From Batillaria attramentaria (lineage: Eukaryota; Mollusca; Gastropoda; Batillariidae): DNA of 64,000 nucleotides. Positions 35,008 through 46,795 of the stretch are shown piece by piece (position 1 is the stretch's first letter; every line of letters begins with the position of its first letter). The position numbers were made by a program, and so were the translations under genes. The notes beneath the pieces were generated by a model. That model saw only the letters and a list, made by a program, of their open reading frames with translations. It searched no databases and was not told the origin of the DNA. Location: the NCBI GenBank assembly GCA_018292915.2, contig JACVVK020000336.1, positions 206,001 to 270,000 of the forward strand, given 5' to 3'.

Positions 35008-38000
35008 CGGTAAAGGTTTAACGTCTTTTTCCAGCACATATGGGTGATGTCAAAGACGGGGCAACGATTTTAACAGGCAGAACTAACACATACATGTGTC
35101 GCATGGCTTTCACATAATTGCTATCACGACTATACACGCGTTAACGAAGGTCTCTGTTTCTTGTTGGTGCTGGTGCTTCTAGATAAGTTTTGAACCGATT
35201 TTCCTTTGTACGTAGATCCTGCAGAGATAAACGACCTCAAGCTTGTGCCACCTACATATGAGCCATCGAGTGCACTGGAACCAGGCCGTCGGCTGAACAT
35301 CTCTTGTACCTGGGACAGAGGAAATCCGCCGGTTCAAGCACAGCTCATTCACAGTCGTCAGATAAACTTGACCAGAGAACTAACGACTGTTTTGGTAGCG
35401 GAAACATCTACTGCTGGCAGTTTGACAACAACCAGTTACACATTCGACAACATTCAATGCACGGACGCTGGCTTCATTCACTGTGTGGCACCAGGCGCTA
35501 GTCATAACAAGACTGAGACACTTCTTGTTAAATGTAAGTGTAAACTGACCATTCCAAGCCTGTATAGTGACCTGTTGCAAGTGCAGTACGTGTTGTGTGT
35601 GAGTGAAGTTATATTTACGTGGCTGCCATTCTCACACAGAAACTTTCACCAAGGATCAGTAATTATTTAAAAGACCTTGAAATGTTACAACCCATCTCAA
35701 TTACCCACGGTTCTCTAGAGAATATTTTGTGGTGCGACCTTTACATCGCCAAGCTGTCTTATTTAACGAAGTAAAAAAAAAATCTAAAAATAATGACAGT
35801 TTCTTGTTGGCTTTTTTTTCAGGCCCCCCATCGATACACCAAGACCAGAATCCGGAGTTCAACGTTCCTGGTGACAGTGTTATCATCAGTTTCGCCATCC
35901 GTACTCACACGGCTCACATTGACACCTGCCACCTCACCCATCTGAAGTCCGGACAATCTGGAAACACAAAAGACTGTCTGAGGTATCTTTACATGCATTT
36001 CATGTACACTGTAACGTAAGGCGGTCTCACACTTTCACTCCGCTTTCACATCACAGACATTCAGAAAGGCACGCATGCAAACGTCATCCACTCCCTTTCA
36101 TACACACAAGCAAATAGTTATTCTTTTGACAGACCTTTTATACACGAAAACAATCAGACAATCACACGAATTAATAAGTAATTTTAAGGCTTAATTGCGT
36201 TCACAGCTGATAAACAGAGGCCTCCAATTTCACCAGCACATCGGTTATTCAAAGGGTATGTGCCTGGATATAAAATATACTACAACGCGGACAAAAGCCA
36301 CTATACACAATTGGATGTGAAATGAATAACAAAGTGAAATAAACAAGATGAACTCAACAAGCTTGGTCAAAACGATGCTGCAGACTGGGTGAAGACTTGT
36401 TGATGTTGGGTAGAAAATATATACACTTGAGCCAGACGATTCCTCTGGGAATTCCGGGCGATTCAAATCTTTTCACCTTCTCCTGGAATGAGTGAAGGGA
36501 AGCACTTCTTCTGGAAGTGACTTGAACAATGCTGGACCGCAGACACCTTCACAAATAATACGCTGAGGATGGTGTACCCCATCAGACTCAGGGATAGCTC
36601 CACCTTGACACGGCGCTCGACTGGATGGCTGCACGTGATCTCAAGGGAGACAAACACACGTCGCTGGCTTCAAGCTCCACAACGACGGGGCAGACAATAG
36701 TAGACAAACATGGTGTCGTGTACGCTGATCAGGCGGACATATTACAATGCGGTCAGCTCACCGGGTCTCCGGCGTCGTTCCTGTACAATATTAACCCGTA
36801 ATTACTACCACTATCTCGGATAGTATTTCTTCTCCATAAACTAACTTTGATCCTGAACAAAGTTCCATTTCAACAACAATAACATCTGACATCGATCTCG
36901 AAAGTTCCAGTTATGAATTGAGATCAGAAATTATCAACAATTCACCTTCCAGTTACCAAGTACCCATACAATATCAAACAGTTCAAACTTATATCCTCAT
37001 CATCAACCTCAAACCATATTCTCACAACTGATTCCTCACAAGAATGAAGTTCAAAACATCCTACCAAAAATTCTCTCATTTAAATAACCATTTGAGAAGT
37101 CCAACATTCAGAACTAAATCAGATATACATCATAATAGCATCAAGTTACCCATAGGGTTATCAAACAATCCACTTGGTCTTGAAATAGACAAACAATATA
37201 CAAAAATCAAACATACCTGTAGCGCTATGGCATACGGAACACAAAGAAGCCGGGTGGGGAAAAACAAGACCTGTTCCCTCCACCGGTCAATAGTAGGACT
37301 GCGCACAATCTTTGTCGCAATTGCTCACTTCGTAAGCTGACAACAACTCAGGTCTACTTGTGTTACAACAGTCTCTCGTACAGAGTAAAACTCAAGCAAC
37401 CGCTATAGCCGTGCATAGGCATTTTCCCGCACGTGAAAACGTTAGGTAGACTGGGGTAAACTCCAGTACAGTACTACCTGTCTAAAACACTAGTTAACAC
37501 TACACATGAAAATACATTTTTGAAAACGGCAAACACACAACTAATGAAAACCCCATAAATGCGGTTTGTCACATACACATGTGGAAAGTCTAAATTGGGT
37601 TGATGTAAATAGCCACAGACTGGTAGGTATTCAGCACGATCTAATCCTTTGACCATTACCAAATACATGAATCAGAAAAGTGAGTCTGAATGAGAGGATG
37701 TGCGTTTCTGCTTTGAAAAGACAATACATTTAAGTTCTACAGACAAACTTATCATCTTCTCTTTAAGGGGTAGGAACCCACTACAACACAAACAAAATCA
37801 GTATCGTTCATACCTTGAGTTGTTCGTGTCAAGGTCACTGTCCTTAACCGGCACCCCACCTGACCTACTGTTGACTGTCCGGCTAGACAGTGTGACGTCA
37901 GAGGATGAAGGCCGGTGGAAACTTGGTGTATCCAATGACGCTGGGTCTGGGTACATGGAAATCTGGCTGACAGTTCCAGAAAGTAAGTTTTAATAACAAC

Positions 38001-41000
38001 ACCAAGAATATCGACTAGATGAAGTGTTTGTACTATGATTTTACAAGGTCGATCTGCATCAGAAACCCAAACAGAATCTCAACGGAAAAAGTGCTTTTCT
38101 TCAAAATTTCAGGTAACACTACGACTGTAGCAGAATTTATTCCTGCCAGCGTGACAGGACTGTCCATATTCGTCGGGCAGAACATCTCAAAATCTGTTCA
38201 AACCCCTTAGAATACACAGGGCCTTGCTATAACTGCAATAGGAGAAAACCTGAAAACTTACCACCACCACATTTACCTTTTACAGCAAGAACTGTTGCTG
38301 CCAGAGTGACAAGTCTGTCCATGATGGCTGGTGACAACAGCGTGACGTCTCCTGTAGACCAGAACACTACTGTTGACATCCTGTGTACCTGGGATGAGGG
38401 CAACCCTCCTGTCACTGCCCGCCTGTTGGACAGACACGGGGTAGAGATGGAAGGCAGCATCTACAGCAGTGGACAGATCCGATACAGGTTTCCTGCTGTG
38501 GGCTGTCAGGACGCTGGTCTCATTCGCTGTGAGGCACCAGGGGCAACTCACAATGAGACGGCAACTTTAATTGTAAAATGTAATGTAGTTCTTTATTTCT
38601 CTCGTCTTTTTCCTATCATTAGGTGCTGTGGGATTTTTGTGGTGGGGCGGGGTATTTCGTAATGCGCAAATGTGTGATAATTTGAAAGAAATAATACAGC
38701 GTCCTTTGTTGACCACTGGTTGAACGTTTCTCAGACAATTTTCCTAGTTTACTGCAATACTGCTGTTGCCGATTCTCGTTATAGCGCGTGTACATGCGTG
38801 AACGTGCGCGATTTTGGACCGAGACTAGGCTTGATAGACTCGGCATGTGGGCTCCTCGAGTCACACACGATGCCGCACTACCACTGCGTTGCTATCGGCT
38901 GCCAAAATGGCTCGAGAAAATCAGATAAGCTGGAGAAATTCCCAGAGATGGTCTTACCTAATGGTGAGATCGTTCAGTTTGAGCACTTTTCTTCAAAAGT
39001 TTCAAGAAATTTGTGGAGAAAATCGATTCGAAGGCAGAACGTCGGCCCGTCTCGGTGGCCTAGCGTGTGCAGCCGCCATTTCGTCGGGTACAGGCGGACA
39101 AATTCTGTCCCGGTACCTACATTGTTTGAACACAATGGTTATGGAACCAAAAATCAAGAAAGAAAGACTTTTATTTCCAAGCAAAAGTTCAGTTCGCACT
39201 GATAAACAGCCAAAGTGCTTGAATAAAAATTAGTGGCAAGCCACAAGTCACAGGTCGACTTGACCTTTAAATACACCGCCTACCTCTCGGTTGAAGCGAC
39301 TGCCGATCTGCTTCAAGGGCTAGAGTGATAAGCTGCGCTTTTGTGTAGCCACTAAAACGCACGCCCCTGTCTTTCAGATATTTTTTTTCAGTTCAGGAAC
39401 TTTCATTGATTTAATTTTATCGCGAACATCTTCGCCGGTCGAAACGCTCACGTTGCTCGCCATCGCATGCGTAGCCCACATCAGGAGGACCGTTCGCGTC
39501 TCCGGCGCTGGAGAGCACCCGACTTTTCGTAACCGGCAACCGCAGTATTGCTGAAAGCTCTTCAAACACAAGACCACTTAATGTACTTACTTCATGTATC
39601 ATACTTATCCAGACTGCGCAACCCTATTCATTTTTTTTCATCGTTTGGTCATTTTAAGGCGCTCCAACATTCGACCAGCACGAATCGAATGTGATCACGG
39701 TAGAATCCGGAGATGACATGCAAGAACAGTTTCCAGTCCGAGCACACACGAGGAATGTTGACAAGTGTCTGCTGCACAAGTACACGTCTGAGACACATGG
39801 CTTTAGAGACGGGACATTTATACTCGGCAGCTGTACAGGGTGAGGTTACATTGTAGTACGCGTAGCTCATAGACAACTGTCTTTACTCAATACCATAACT
39901 TAGAGTATCAGAAAAGAGTTACAAAGAGAATGAAACTTTAGGTGTTTGTCAGCACAGCAGCTTGCTACTTGCTGATTACAATCAGCTGCAGTCATGATAG
40001 TCTAACGCAATACAAACCGCGACTGGTTTTGCTGTTGTTGTTGTTGGTCTTGCTGTTGTTGTTGTTACCCAAGTTTTTTTGTTGTTTTTTTTTTTGTCTA
40101 TTCGCTGTTTTTAGGTATTTTCTGTACAATTGCACAAAAAATTGTTGAGAAAAAAAAAAACAAAAAAAAAGAACAGCAGCTACTGCTAATACTATGTTCC
40201 CTAAAAATACTTGATTCATGTACCAGTCTGGTTGATCTGACCGGCACTCCACCTGACCTGGTGCTGACTGTCCGGCTGGACAATGTGAGGAAACAGGACG
40301 AGGGACAGTGGCGGCTGGAACTCACCAATGATGCTGGAACTGGACTTCTGGAGTTTTCACTCATCGTCACAGACAGTAAGTTCCGATCAGTTACGTGTAT
40401 CAGCATTAAAAGAAGGTGTGAGTAATTCTCAAGTTCATGTTCAATGTATTTCCAGAAACCCCATCACGGGGTATATAGATGACCTGCAATAGGTTAGTGT
40501 ACCCCACAATTGTCAACTTTCTCGTGTTTATTAAAGGGCAAGGCAAGTCAAGTGCAATGTTGGGTTTAGGGGATAGATAGTGATGTCCTAAACGGCTGCA
40601 GCCCAAAAGATTTGAAAACGAATACACCATTCAGCATTTGTCACACCAAACGGCAGCCGAAATGCGATACCATGGAGGCTGGCATGTTGATCCTAGCTGT
40701 GACGTCACTCCCCCACTCAGCAGCAGGCGAGATTCTGACACTGTGCGTGCAGGTGTGCCTGCTACACGTTTTAGGCGTGCTATTTCTGGCTCGTATACAC
40801 ACTTTGCTTATTTCCTGAAAGCTAGAATGGATTTGGGGATAGCTCCCTATAATTTCGAGCCAGAATATTCTGAGGAAGAGCTTAGTAAGGGGTCAGGCAG
40901 AAAACAGTGGTGACGATGGGGAAGAACCGATTGTTGAGAACGAGTGCAATTGTGGGAGATGCGTGTTTGACAAGTGAAGCAGCAGCATCGTTCGCAAAAG

Positions 41001-43561
41001 CACCAGTGAAACAATCCGGGGTAAAATGATCTCCACAAACGAGGTCTCGATTGTTCCAGGCGTATTCCTGCACTCGGTGGGGCAAGCGAGCCTTCTTCAA
41101 GGTCTCCAACCATTTTGCACACAACCTCATTTTTCGTTTGATTTGTTTAGATTCGGAAATTCAAGAAAGCTTTTGTGGCTTCCATCTGCATTCTTACACA
41201 TGCCCTATTTGCTGAAACAACCAAACGCTTTGCACTGTGGCATCTCGAACACAAAATAATACTGTGGAACAACCCGTTCAAAGCAGGCACTGCCGACAGT
41301 GGTGGTGGAGTGACGTCACCGTCAGCACCTTTCCCGTCTCATTCGCGAAAGAGTGCGGCAACATGGCGCAGCCCAGGAACCGAAAGCAGAGGGTGTTTTC
41401 GGCGCATTTTTGAGTAAATGGTACTTTGTTCACGAAAAATTTTGCTGTCTAACAGCTTAGGACCTCAATATTTGTCATTTAAACCCAATAGTGCTCTTGA
41501 CTTGCCGATAGTGGTGACGGCCGTTCAGTGCCTTAGCCGACGCACTACCTATCAGTACACCACTCGATCCAAACATTTTTTGTCCATACAAGTTTTTGTA
41601 TTTATCACTGACACTTGACACTTTTTTCAGGTCAATGGAAAATAATAACAGGAGCTTGCGTCGCAGGATTCGTCTTTCTCCTTGTCATCATTACCACCGT
41701 GTGTGCCCGAAAATATACCATTCGTGAGTTTCCATGGTCATTTACAATGAAAAGTGTTGTCAAACCACCATGCATTGAATCATTAGATCTATAGCAAACA
41801 TATCCTCGTTGACTTATCATGCAAAAGATTAAATGTTTTCAAGTTGGAAAGAACAATGATTTTTTTTTTTTAGCTCTGACGGATGCTGTCAATGCGTAAA
41901 TAATTACAGGGAAGAGAAGGCGCACGGAGCCACCCCAGCCCGGACTGGAACTGGTCATGCAGAGTCGACATGACGTACCCGAGGAGGACGGGTCTAACCA
42001 GAGTGTACATTTGTACTGGGATGCCGACCCTCCTGCTTCTGATGGGGCAGATGCTGCTGGTCAGTAAGACTGTGTAATAATAAAACAAATAGGGGATTTG
42101 GTCTAGTGGTTAAGGCATCCGACTTCGGATCCTGAGCTGCCGGGTTCGAGTCCCCGGTGGGCAGGAATATGGTGGGATTTTTCCTTCCCATATCGAGTCT
42201 AATCCATGTGCAGACTCGTTTGCGGTGCCTGTCTCGCCTTCGTGTACACACGCACGCACAAACATCAAGTGTGCACGCTAAAAATCCCACGTTCATCTTT
42301 CGAAGAAGAGTAGGCTGTGGCCGGTGGCGTGGTGAACAGAAATACTGTCGCACGCACCAGAGTGAATAGCAGGGTGGAGGTTTGCACACAAAGTAGCGCT
42401 TAACAGCAGCAGGCTTTCACTGCTTCGTCCTCCAGCCCTGCGGCGCCGTGAGCATTTCAGCAAAGATGGATATGTGCGCCGAGGAGAAGTCTACCATACC
42501 ATACCACTTAGCATGCAAAAGATTGAATAAGTTTTCAAGTTGGAAAGAACAATGCATTTTTCAGCTTTGACGGATGCTATGATTGCGTAAATAATTACAG
42601 AGAAGAGAAGGCGCACGAAGCCAGCCCAGCCCGGACTGGAACTGGTCATGCAGAGTCGACATGACGTACCCGAGGAGGACGGGTCTAACCAGAGTGTACA
42701 TTTGTACTGTGATGCCGACCCTCCTGCTTCTGATGGGGCAGATGCTGCTGGTCAGTAAGACTGTGCAATAATAAAAAATATTAATAACAAACGTGCGTAT
42801 CATTGCCAAGTCCTTTGCCTGCAGTTTATTGTTAATTTACTATAATCATAACTGGAAATGTCAATGCATGAGAATTCTTTTTCGAATGTAGCTTTAAGTA
42901 ACTTTTAGGTGATACAGAAAGGAGAGGGTTGTCGGCCTTACATAAATACTTCCGTATACCTAGGCCAGAAGCATCCATGGTGGACAGCAGAAGACAATGT
43001 CTTTTGTTACGTAGCAACACTTTTCGGGAGGGCAAAAATATAAACTAACTCATTCATGACATTATCGATGATATAGTTTTCGTTGGAGGACAATACACAT
43101 AAGAACGTCGGTATATATGGTGCTTCTTGTAAAGTAATGTAGATCGCCATCAGTAAATATTACTGATATTTATAGAACCAAGGAGGATTTCTGAGGACAC
43201 TAACAACTTGTCTTCTTGTTATAAAACAGAGGACGTTCCGCCCTCGGTGTGCCACGGACCAAGGAACCCTCCTGACGACTACCTAAACCCATCAGCGTCA
43301 CGTGACGAGATAGAGGAGGAAGGAAGCGAGTGGAAGACTGTACCTTTCTACCAGAACACACAGATCAGGAACGTCGGTGCTACAGCGGCAGCATATGACA
43401 GTGCCATGACACAAGACGATGTATCACCATCAGACAGTACACTGACTTCGAGTGGGGTTTCAAAGAACTCACACACTGAGAACTGTAATACTGACGTCGA
43501 TAAAACCTGCTATGTCGCGTATGATCCGAGACTTTACGAGAACACAAAGCCTCGCCATTAA
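34306..43561 (+). CDS. Gene C: five-Ig-domain transmembrane receptor with doubled exon 10
   Basis: Spliced model: 34306-34387, 34565-34900, 35216-35533, 35823-35982, 37834-37982, 38286-38579, 39659-39839, 40227-40375, 41631-41723, 41910-42059 and/or 42601-42750, 43230-43561. Length is about 747 aa with one exon 10 and 797 aa with both; the phase 1-1 exons allow either. Domain order is as in A and B. d1 (28-139) differs strongly from B although exon 1 is identical and intron 1 nearly so. Its introns carry three young insertions: a solo LTR (intron 4), a THAP/SAP element (intron 6) and a SINE between the exon 10 copies. All splice sites and frames stay intact, and the YLNP, YQNT and YENT tail motifs are kept, so I treat it as functional. 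Confidence 0.78.
34565..34900 (+). CDS. Gene C exon 2: d1, variable domain
   Basis: 336 nt, phase 1-1. Starts GTLQFPTLNGS; SDSRWTW lacks the Gly of B; one codon longer than B overall. Confidence 0.8.
34913..34952. repeat. (CT)n(GT)n in intron 2 of gene C
   Basis: Same site as in B but about half as long. Confidence 0.95.
34988..35070 (-). mobile_element. SINE 3' tail in intron 2 of gene C
   Basis: Orthologous to the fragment in gene B; preceded by a poly-G run. Confidence 0.6.
35216..35533 (+). CDS. Gene C exon 3: Ig domain d2
   Basis: 318 nt, acceptor TACGTAG. As in B, a TGA lies between the alternative upstream acceptor (CTTCTAG) and this one. Most differences from B change the residue (SRQINLTREL versus SRQMSLTREL). 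Confidence 0.75.
35823..35982 (+). CDS. Gene C exon 4: first half of d3
   Basis: 160 nt, acceptor TTTTTTTCAG, donor GTATCT. PPSIHQDQNPEF. Confidence 0.75.
36010..37573. mobile_element. Solo LTR in intron 4 of gene C
   Basis: A 1,564-bp insertion with TGT...ACA ends, flanked by a perfect direct duplication TACAC (36,005-36,009 and 37,574-37,578). Genes A and B have only one TACAC-like site there. Ends of TG/CA with a 5-bp duplication fit an LTR-retrotransposon solo LTR. No gag or pol ORF lies within. Confidence 0.75.
37834..37982 (+). CDS. Gene C exon 5: second half of d3
   Basis: 149 nt. TPPDLLLTVRLDSV, DEGRWKLGVSNDAGSG; donor GTAAGT. The LTR makes the intron before it 1,851 bp. Confidence 0.75.
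38286..38579 (+). CDS. Gene C exon 6: Ig domain d4
   Basis: 294 nt, starts TRTVAARVTS. Otherwise like A (DEGNPPVTA, EAPGATHNET). Confidence 0.8.
38870..39202 (+). pseudogene. THAP zinc-finger ORF, transposase N-terminus
   Basis: ATG at 38,870 opens 110 codons ending in TGA. MPHYHCVAIGCQNGS gives C-x4-C, followed by a hydrophobic/basic stretch with NLWRKSIRRQN, then WPSVCSRHF giving C-x2-H and a Pro-rich end (VPVPTLF). This is a THAP DNA-binding domain of about 85 residues. The DDE catalytic part that should follow is missing. It reads in the direction of gene C but lies wholly in its intron. Confidence 0.7.
39267..39463 (-). pseudogene. SAP-domain ORF, frameshifted
   Basis: On the minus strand an ATG at 39,463 reads STGEDVRDKIKSMKVPELKK. 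After an 8-A run (39,381-39,388) the frame shifts by one and continues YLKDRGVRFSGYTKAQLIT to TAA at 39,267. Val-Pro-Glu-Leu-Lys ... Gly-Tyr-Thr-Lys-Ala-Gln-Leu is the SAP helix pattern. An A insertion in the run explains the break. Confidence 0.6.
39659..39839 (+). CDS. Gene C exon 7: first half of d5
   Basis: 181 nt, acceptor CATTTTAAG, donor GTGAGG. Confidence 0.75.
40227..40375 (+). CDS. Gene C exon 8: second half of d5
   Basis: 149 nt, acceptor GTACCAG, donor GTAAGT; protein the same as B here. Confidence 0.8.
40542..41506. mobile_element. THAP-encoding DNA transposon remnant, gene C copy
   Basis: Same ends as the gene B copy (GGCAAGTCAAGTGCAATGTT mirrored at 41,506). The + strand carries a short acidic ORF piece (MDLGIAPYNFEPEYSEEEL, later CNCGRCVFDK) that resembles the start of P2X7-like Zn-binding proteins found in invertebrate repeats. 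The minus strand carries a THAP ORF. Convergent 5' ORF ends again suggest internal deletion. Confidence 0.7.
40882..41243 (-). pseudogene. THAP-domain ORF remnant in intron 8 of gene C
   Basis: On the minus strand: MPQCKAFGCFSK, then TAG (sense CAG in the B copy), then FLEFPNLNKSNEK, a 1-bp shift, then RLCAKWLETLKK and DLVCGDHFTPDCF to TAA at 40,882. C-x4-C and C-x2-H with a conserved Trp define a THAP finger. Both copies are broken, at partly different places. Confidence 0.65.
41631..41723 (+). CDS. Gene C exon 9: transmembrane helix
   Basis: 93 nt, helix GACVAGFVFLLVIITTVCA (one Ile to Thr), donor GTGAGT. Confidence 0.85.
41910..42059 (+). CDS. Gene C exon 10a: juxtamembrane tail
   Basis: 150 nt, phase 1-1, KRRRTEPPQPG and HLYWDADPP. 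The intron before it resembles gene B (poly-T, GATGCTGTCAATG). Confidence 0.7.
42093..42495 (+). mobile_element. tRNA-derived SINE between exon 10 copies
   Basis: Head with A box (GGTCTAGTGGTTAAGGCA) and B box (GGGTTCGAGTCCC), then a body of about 330 bp with AAAATCCCACGTTCATCTTT and GTAGGCTGTGGCC, ending in CCATACCATACC. Not a tRNA gene: no acceptor stem closes it. Confidence 0.75.
42601..42750 (+). CDS. Gene C exon 10b: duplicated juxtamembrane tail
   Basis: 150 nt, phase 1-1, QKRRRTKPAQPG; Trp after the tail Tyr is Cys here (HLYCDADPP). The sequence before it is that of gene A (CAATGCATTTTTCAGC, GATTGCG). It may be an extra, alternative or dead exon. Confidence 0.6.
43230..43561 (+). CDS. 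Gene C exon 11: signalling tail and stop
   Basis: 332 nt, acceptor AAAACAG. YLNP, YQNT and YENT retained, YVGYD becomes YVAYD, ends PRH. ATTAAA at 43,668. Confidence 0.85.
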
Positions 43562-43673
43562 TGTTCTCGGTCCAAGCAGAAAGACGGATGTGGACAATGA
43601 AATTAACTTAAACCATAAGTTTGGCTGTACAGATACCATCTTAATTCAATGTTTGGATTTTCTGCTGATTAAA

Positions 43674-45912
43674 GTGTTAACTCGTTCTGCAGTTCTACCA
43701 AATATAATGTGAGATGTCACAAAAGCGTTTCGGTAAACAAAGAAGCCAGCAAAATGCATAGCTTTTAATCATACAAGGACGTATGTTCTTAAAAGGGGGG
43801 GGGGGGGGGGGGTTACATAATTACAGTCATCATTTAGAAGTGAGTCGTTGGGAGAATTTGCTAGGAAAATGACTAGTGTGTGCAGATCATGAATTTCAGA
43901 CAAGAAAATAATCAAAATTATCAACAACAACAACAACAAACCGAATTGGAAATATTCACTGCGCTCTTGGTGGAATGAATTAATACACAGAGAAGCAGAG
44001 TATTTCGCTTGTACATTTGTCGACTTAACATGTCGGTATTTGCAACTTCATAAACTCGTTGTTCAAGTACAAAATGACAGTAGCCTGTAGCTAGCAAGCA
44101 CTGCTTATTCAAATTCCGAACAGTTTTAATCAACACTTATCAAAAACCGTTCTCAAAAAGTTCAACCGAAGCTGGCGTCTCACCGATTACATGTATGCTT
44201 TTTACAAACGTGGCTTACCATGGCAAGCCGGACGCAAATACCGCTACTGAAGTTCAAGACGATAGCAAACTGTACCTAACACGCACTCAATTTTCAAATC
44301 AAAAGCAGTTTCAACGCTATGAAACCCCAAACCTGTGACGTAAAGCTGAATAGAATCGGGTGGCTGGAGTCGTCTGCTATTGGTGCAGAGAATGGCAGCG
44401 GATTCGTTGTCTAGATAGATCTCCGATTGAACAGAAGCTTCTTGAATCGTAAAATGTAGCTGTTGGTGGAAGGACACTTTAATCGGTGTATATGTACTAC
44501 AAATATTAGAATAAACACTCACAAAGCTTCATAAGCTAAGGCTCAGGGTTGATTTGCTTCTTGGATCAAAATACTCGTCGGTATACAACAGCTTGATGCG
44601 GAATAACAGCTAAATACACACGATCCAGACAGCTCAGGTCTTTCTTTGACTCACGTGTCCCTCGTATTCCAAATGTTAGAACAAAGACAGATGGTCCTGT
44701 CTTGGTTTCTTTTAGCTCTTGCTAGTTTAATTTCTGTCACTAGTTCTTTCTCTTTCTTATAGCTCTTTCAGTTTTTTTAGTCCTTTTAGCCTTGTACGCG
44801 CAGAGAGCTCACTGAGAATAAGCGTTTTGTAAGTATCTATTATTATTATTTCTAAGTTCTCTTCAGCTTAATGGCGTTTTTGGAGTTAGATTGGAACGCA
44901 GCCTAGCCTTTCTTGATACTGAGTATGTATAATAAATTATAATGTACTTCATTATTCTTGTGGCCTATACGTGTTTCTGGAACACGCTAAGTCTTTAATT
45001 AGTTATTGCATGCGACTGTTGATATTGTAGATATGCCATTTTAGTTTACAACATAACAAACAATGACAAGGATGACAAAGAATAACTTACAAAGTTTCCG
45101 TATAGCAATCTGTCGCTGTTGATATCTGCTTGTATTGCTTACTGACGTTCAGCAGGTGTGTTTTGTTATAAGGTTTATGTTTACATCGTTTTTTGCTGAT
45201 GATGCTACCGTACGATGGATGTTGTGTCAGGTTTCCCTATGTGGGATATTAAAGTTTTCTCGTTTCTCAACTTTTCATGTGGGCTTATAAGAAAATCATT
45301 TTATCTCATCCTGTAAGTTTTGAACTGTCTTTGTATGTGTATTTCATACTCGGAAAATGATGAAGCCAAATTCTTTTTTAGTAAATAAAGAAATCGATAA
45401 ATCATATGTTGTCTTATGTTATTATGTTGTACCTTTCTTTTGGCTGGTTTGACTGTTTGATCGATTGATTGATACTTGATTGGCTGACTGTCTGACTGGT
45501 CGATGTTTGAACTGTGTTCGACATAGTTGGTAGGAAAATCACCGCATTGAGTCATCTACTGACAATAGCAAAACTGATAGTTTCATGAACGCCCTCATGC
45601 CAGTGACAAACAATGCATTTTACATTGAATTGTCGGAAACGAATGTAAAGGTCACGTGTTTTGGGAAGCCGTAGGGGCGGTGGTCATGGGGTAGGAAGGT
45701 AGGGGAGGTGGGGCAGAGGAATTGGTTTTTTTTTTTTTTTTTTAATTCAACAGTGAGGTCAGACATTGTATTTCCTTTTTAAATAATGAACCGCCCATAT
45801 TACTATTGTTTAAGATAAGTATTTCCCTGTAGACAACACCAATAACAGTATTGTTGTAATGGTTACTCATCGTAATGTATGTACAGACGTCGTGGAAAGT
45901 TCCATGACCCAA

Positions 45913-45985
<73 letters not shown>

Positions 45986-45990
45986 CCGTT
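43674..45990. other. 3' flank of gene C with a diverged intergenic block
   Basis: 44,870-45,400 and 45,780-45,913 match the intergenic block in patches (CTTCATTATTCTTG, GACAAGGATGACAAAGAATA, ACAGTATTGTTGTAATGGTT), followed by a (TG)n run at 45,914-45,983. An open minus-strand frame at 44,244-44,522 (92 aa) has no recognised relative. Confidence 0.55.
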
Positions 45991-46519
45991 CACCCCGAGC
46001 GGGACGGAGTCTCGAAAATTCTATACTATTGTCTATAGACTAGAGTGTTACAAGTGGCAACATTCTTGCTACAGTTCGTTGTAAATGGCGCCATGTGTGC
46101 AGTTCTCGTCTTTACAATAACGCCTCGTTTGTGCACCGCCTCACGCCTGACTCACTCTGACAAGGCTGTACTCTTATACTGAAACTGGATTACCCAAATT
46201 GTGGGAAGTACGCATTTCCCTGTACGACAACAGCCCACATAAAGTCTAGTTTATGCTGTGACAGTTAGCTGGAATAAATGTCATAGGTCCCGTTAGTTCC
46301 AAAGTGATTAAACAACACAGGATGAGGTTTTAATCAGCCATTGCTACAAAAACAAATAAGCGAAAAACCAGCAAACAAACACAGCAACAAACAACAACAA
46401 CAAAACAAAAACAACAAGAACAAACGAAAACAGCGAATACAAACAATTCAAAGACGTTGAATGTCTCTCTGTATGACGACTTTCCTGACGTCAAATGTTT
46501 AGTTCACGGAACTGACGTC

Positions 46520-46520
46520 C

Positions 46521-46616
<96 letters not shown>
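46520..46616. repeat. (CT)n(CA)n(GA)n compound microsatellite
   Basis: CT and GA arms are complementary around a CA centre, so the tract can fold back. Confidence 0.9.
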
Positions 46617-46795
46617 CACACGCTTTTTCCTTCTTTACGAGATTCAGAAATTTAATTCGGTGTTTCCGTTTCCAGCGGGTCAGAAGGCACCTTTTCGTGA
46701 AAATGATACTTTACAGAATGGCCTTTTACAGCATAACGCATTTAAAGAAACCGTGACAACTTGATGGGTGTGTGGACGGGGAAGGAAATCTTTCC

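Larger units (their letters stand above)
38759..39546. mobile_element. THAP/SAP DNA transposon, ISL2EU-like, non-autonomous
   Basis: A 788-bp insertion in intron 6 of gene C. Ends ACTGCTGTTGCCG and, read backwards, ACTGCGGTTGCCG; flanked by AT on both sides. The empty site in gene B reads GCAATTGC, so the target duplication is 2-bp AT. It holds the 5' parts of two convergent ORFs, THAP (+) and SAP (-). ISL2EU elements are described with AT duplications, a THAP-bearing transposase and a second YqaJ-type protein. The layout fits an internally deleted copy. Confidence 0.7.

Noticed and set aside
44244..44522. 92-aa minus-strand frame
   Set aside because: Open and not low-complexity, but no recognised family, partner exon or start context; left unassigned.
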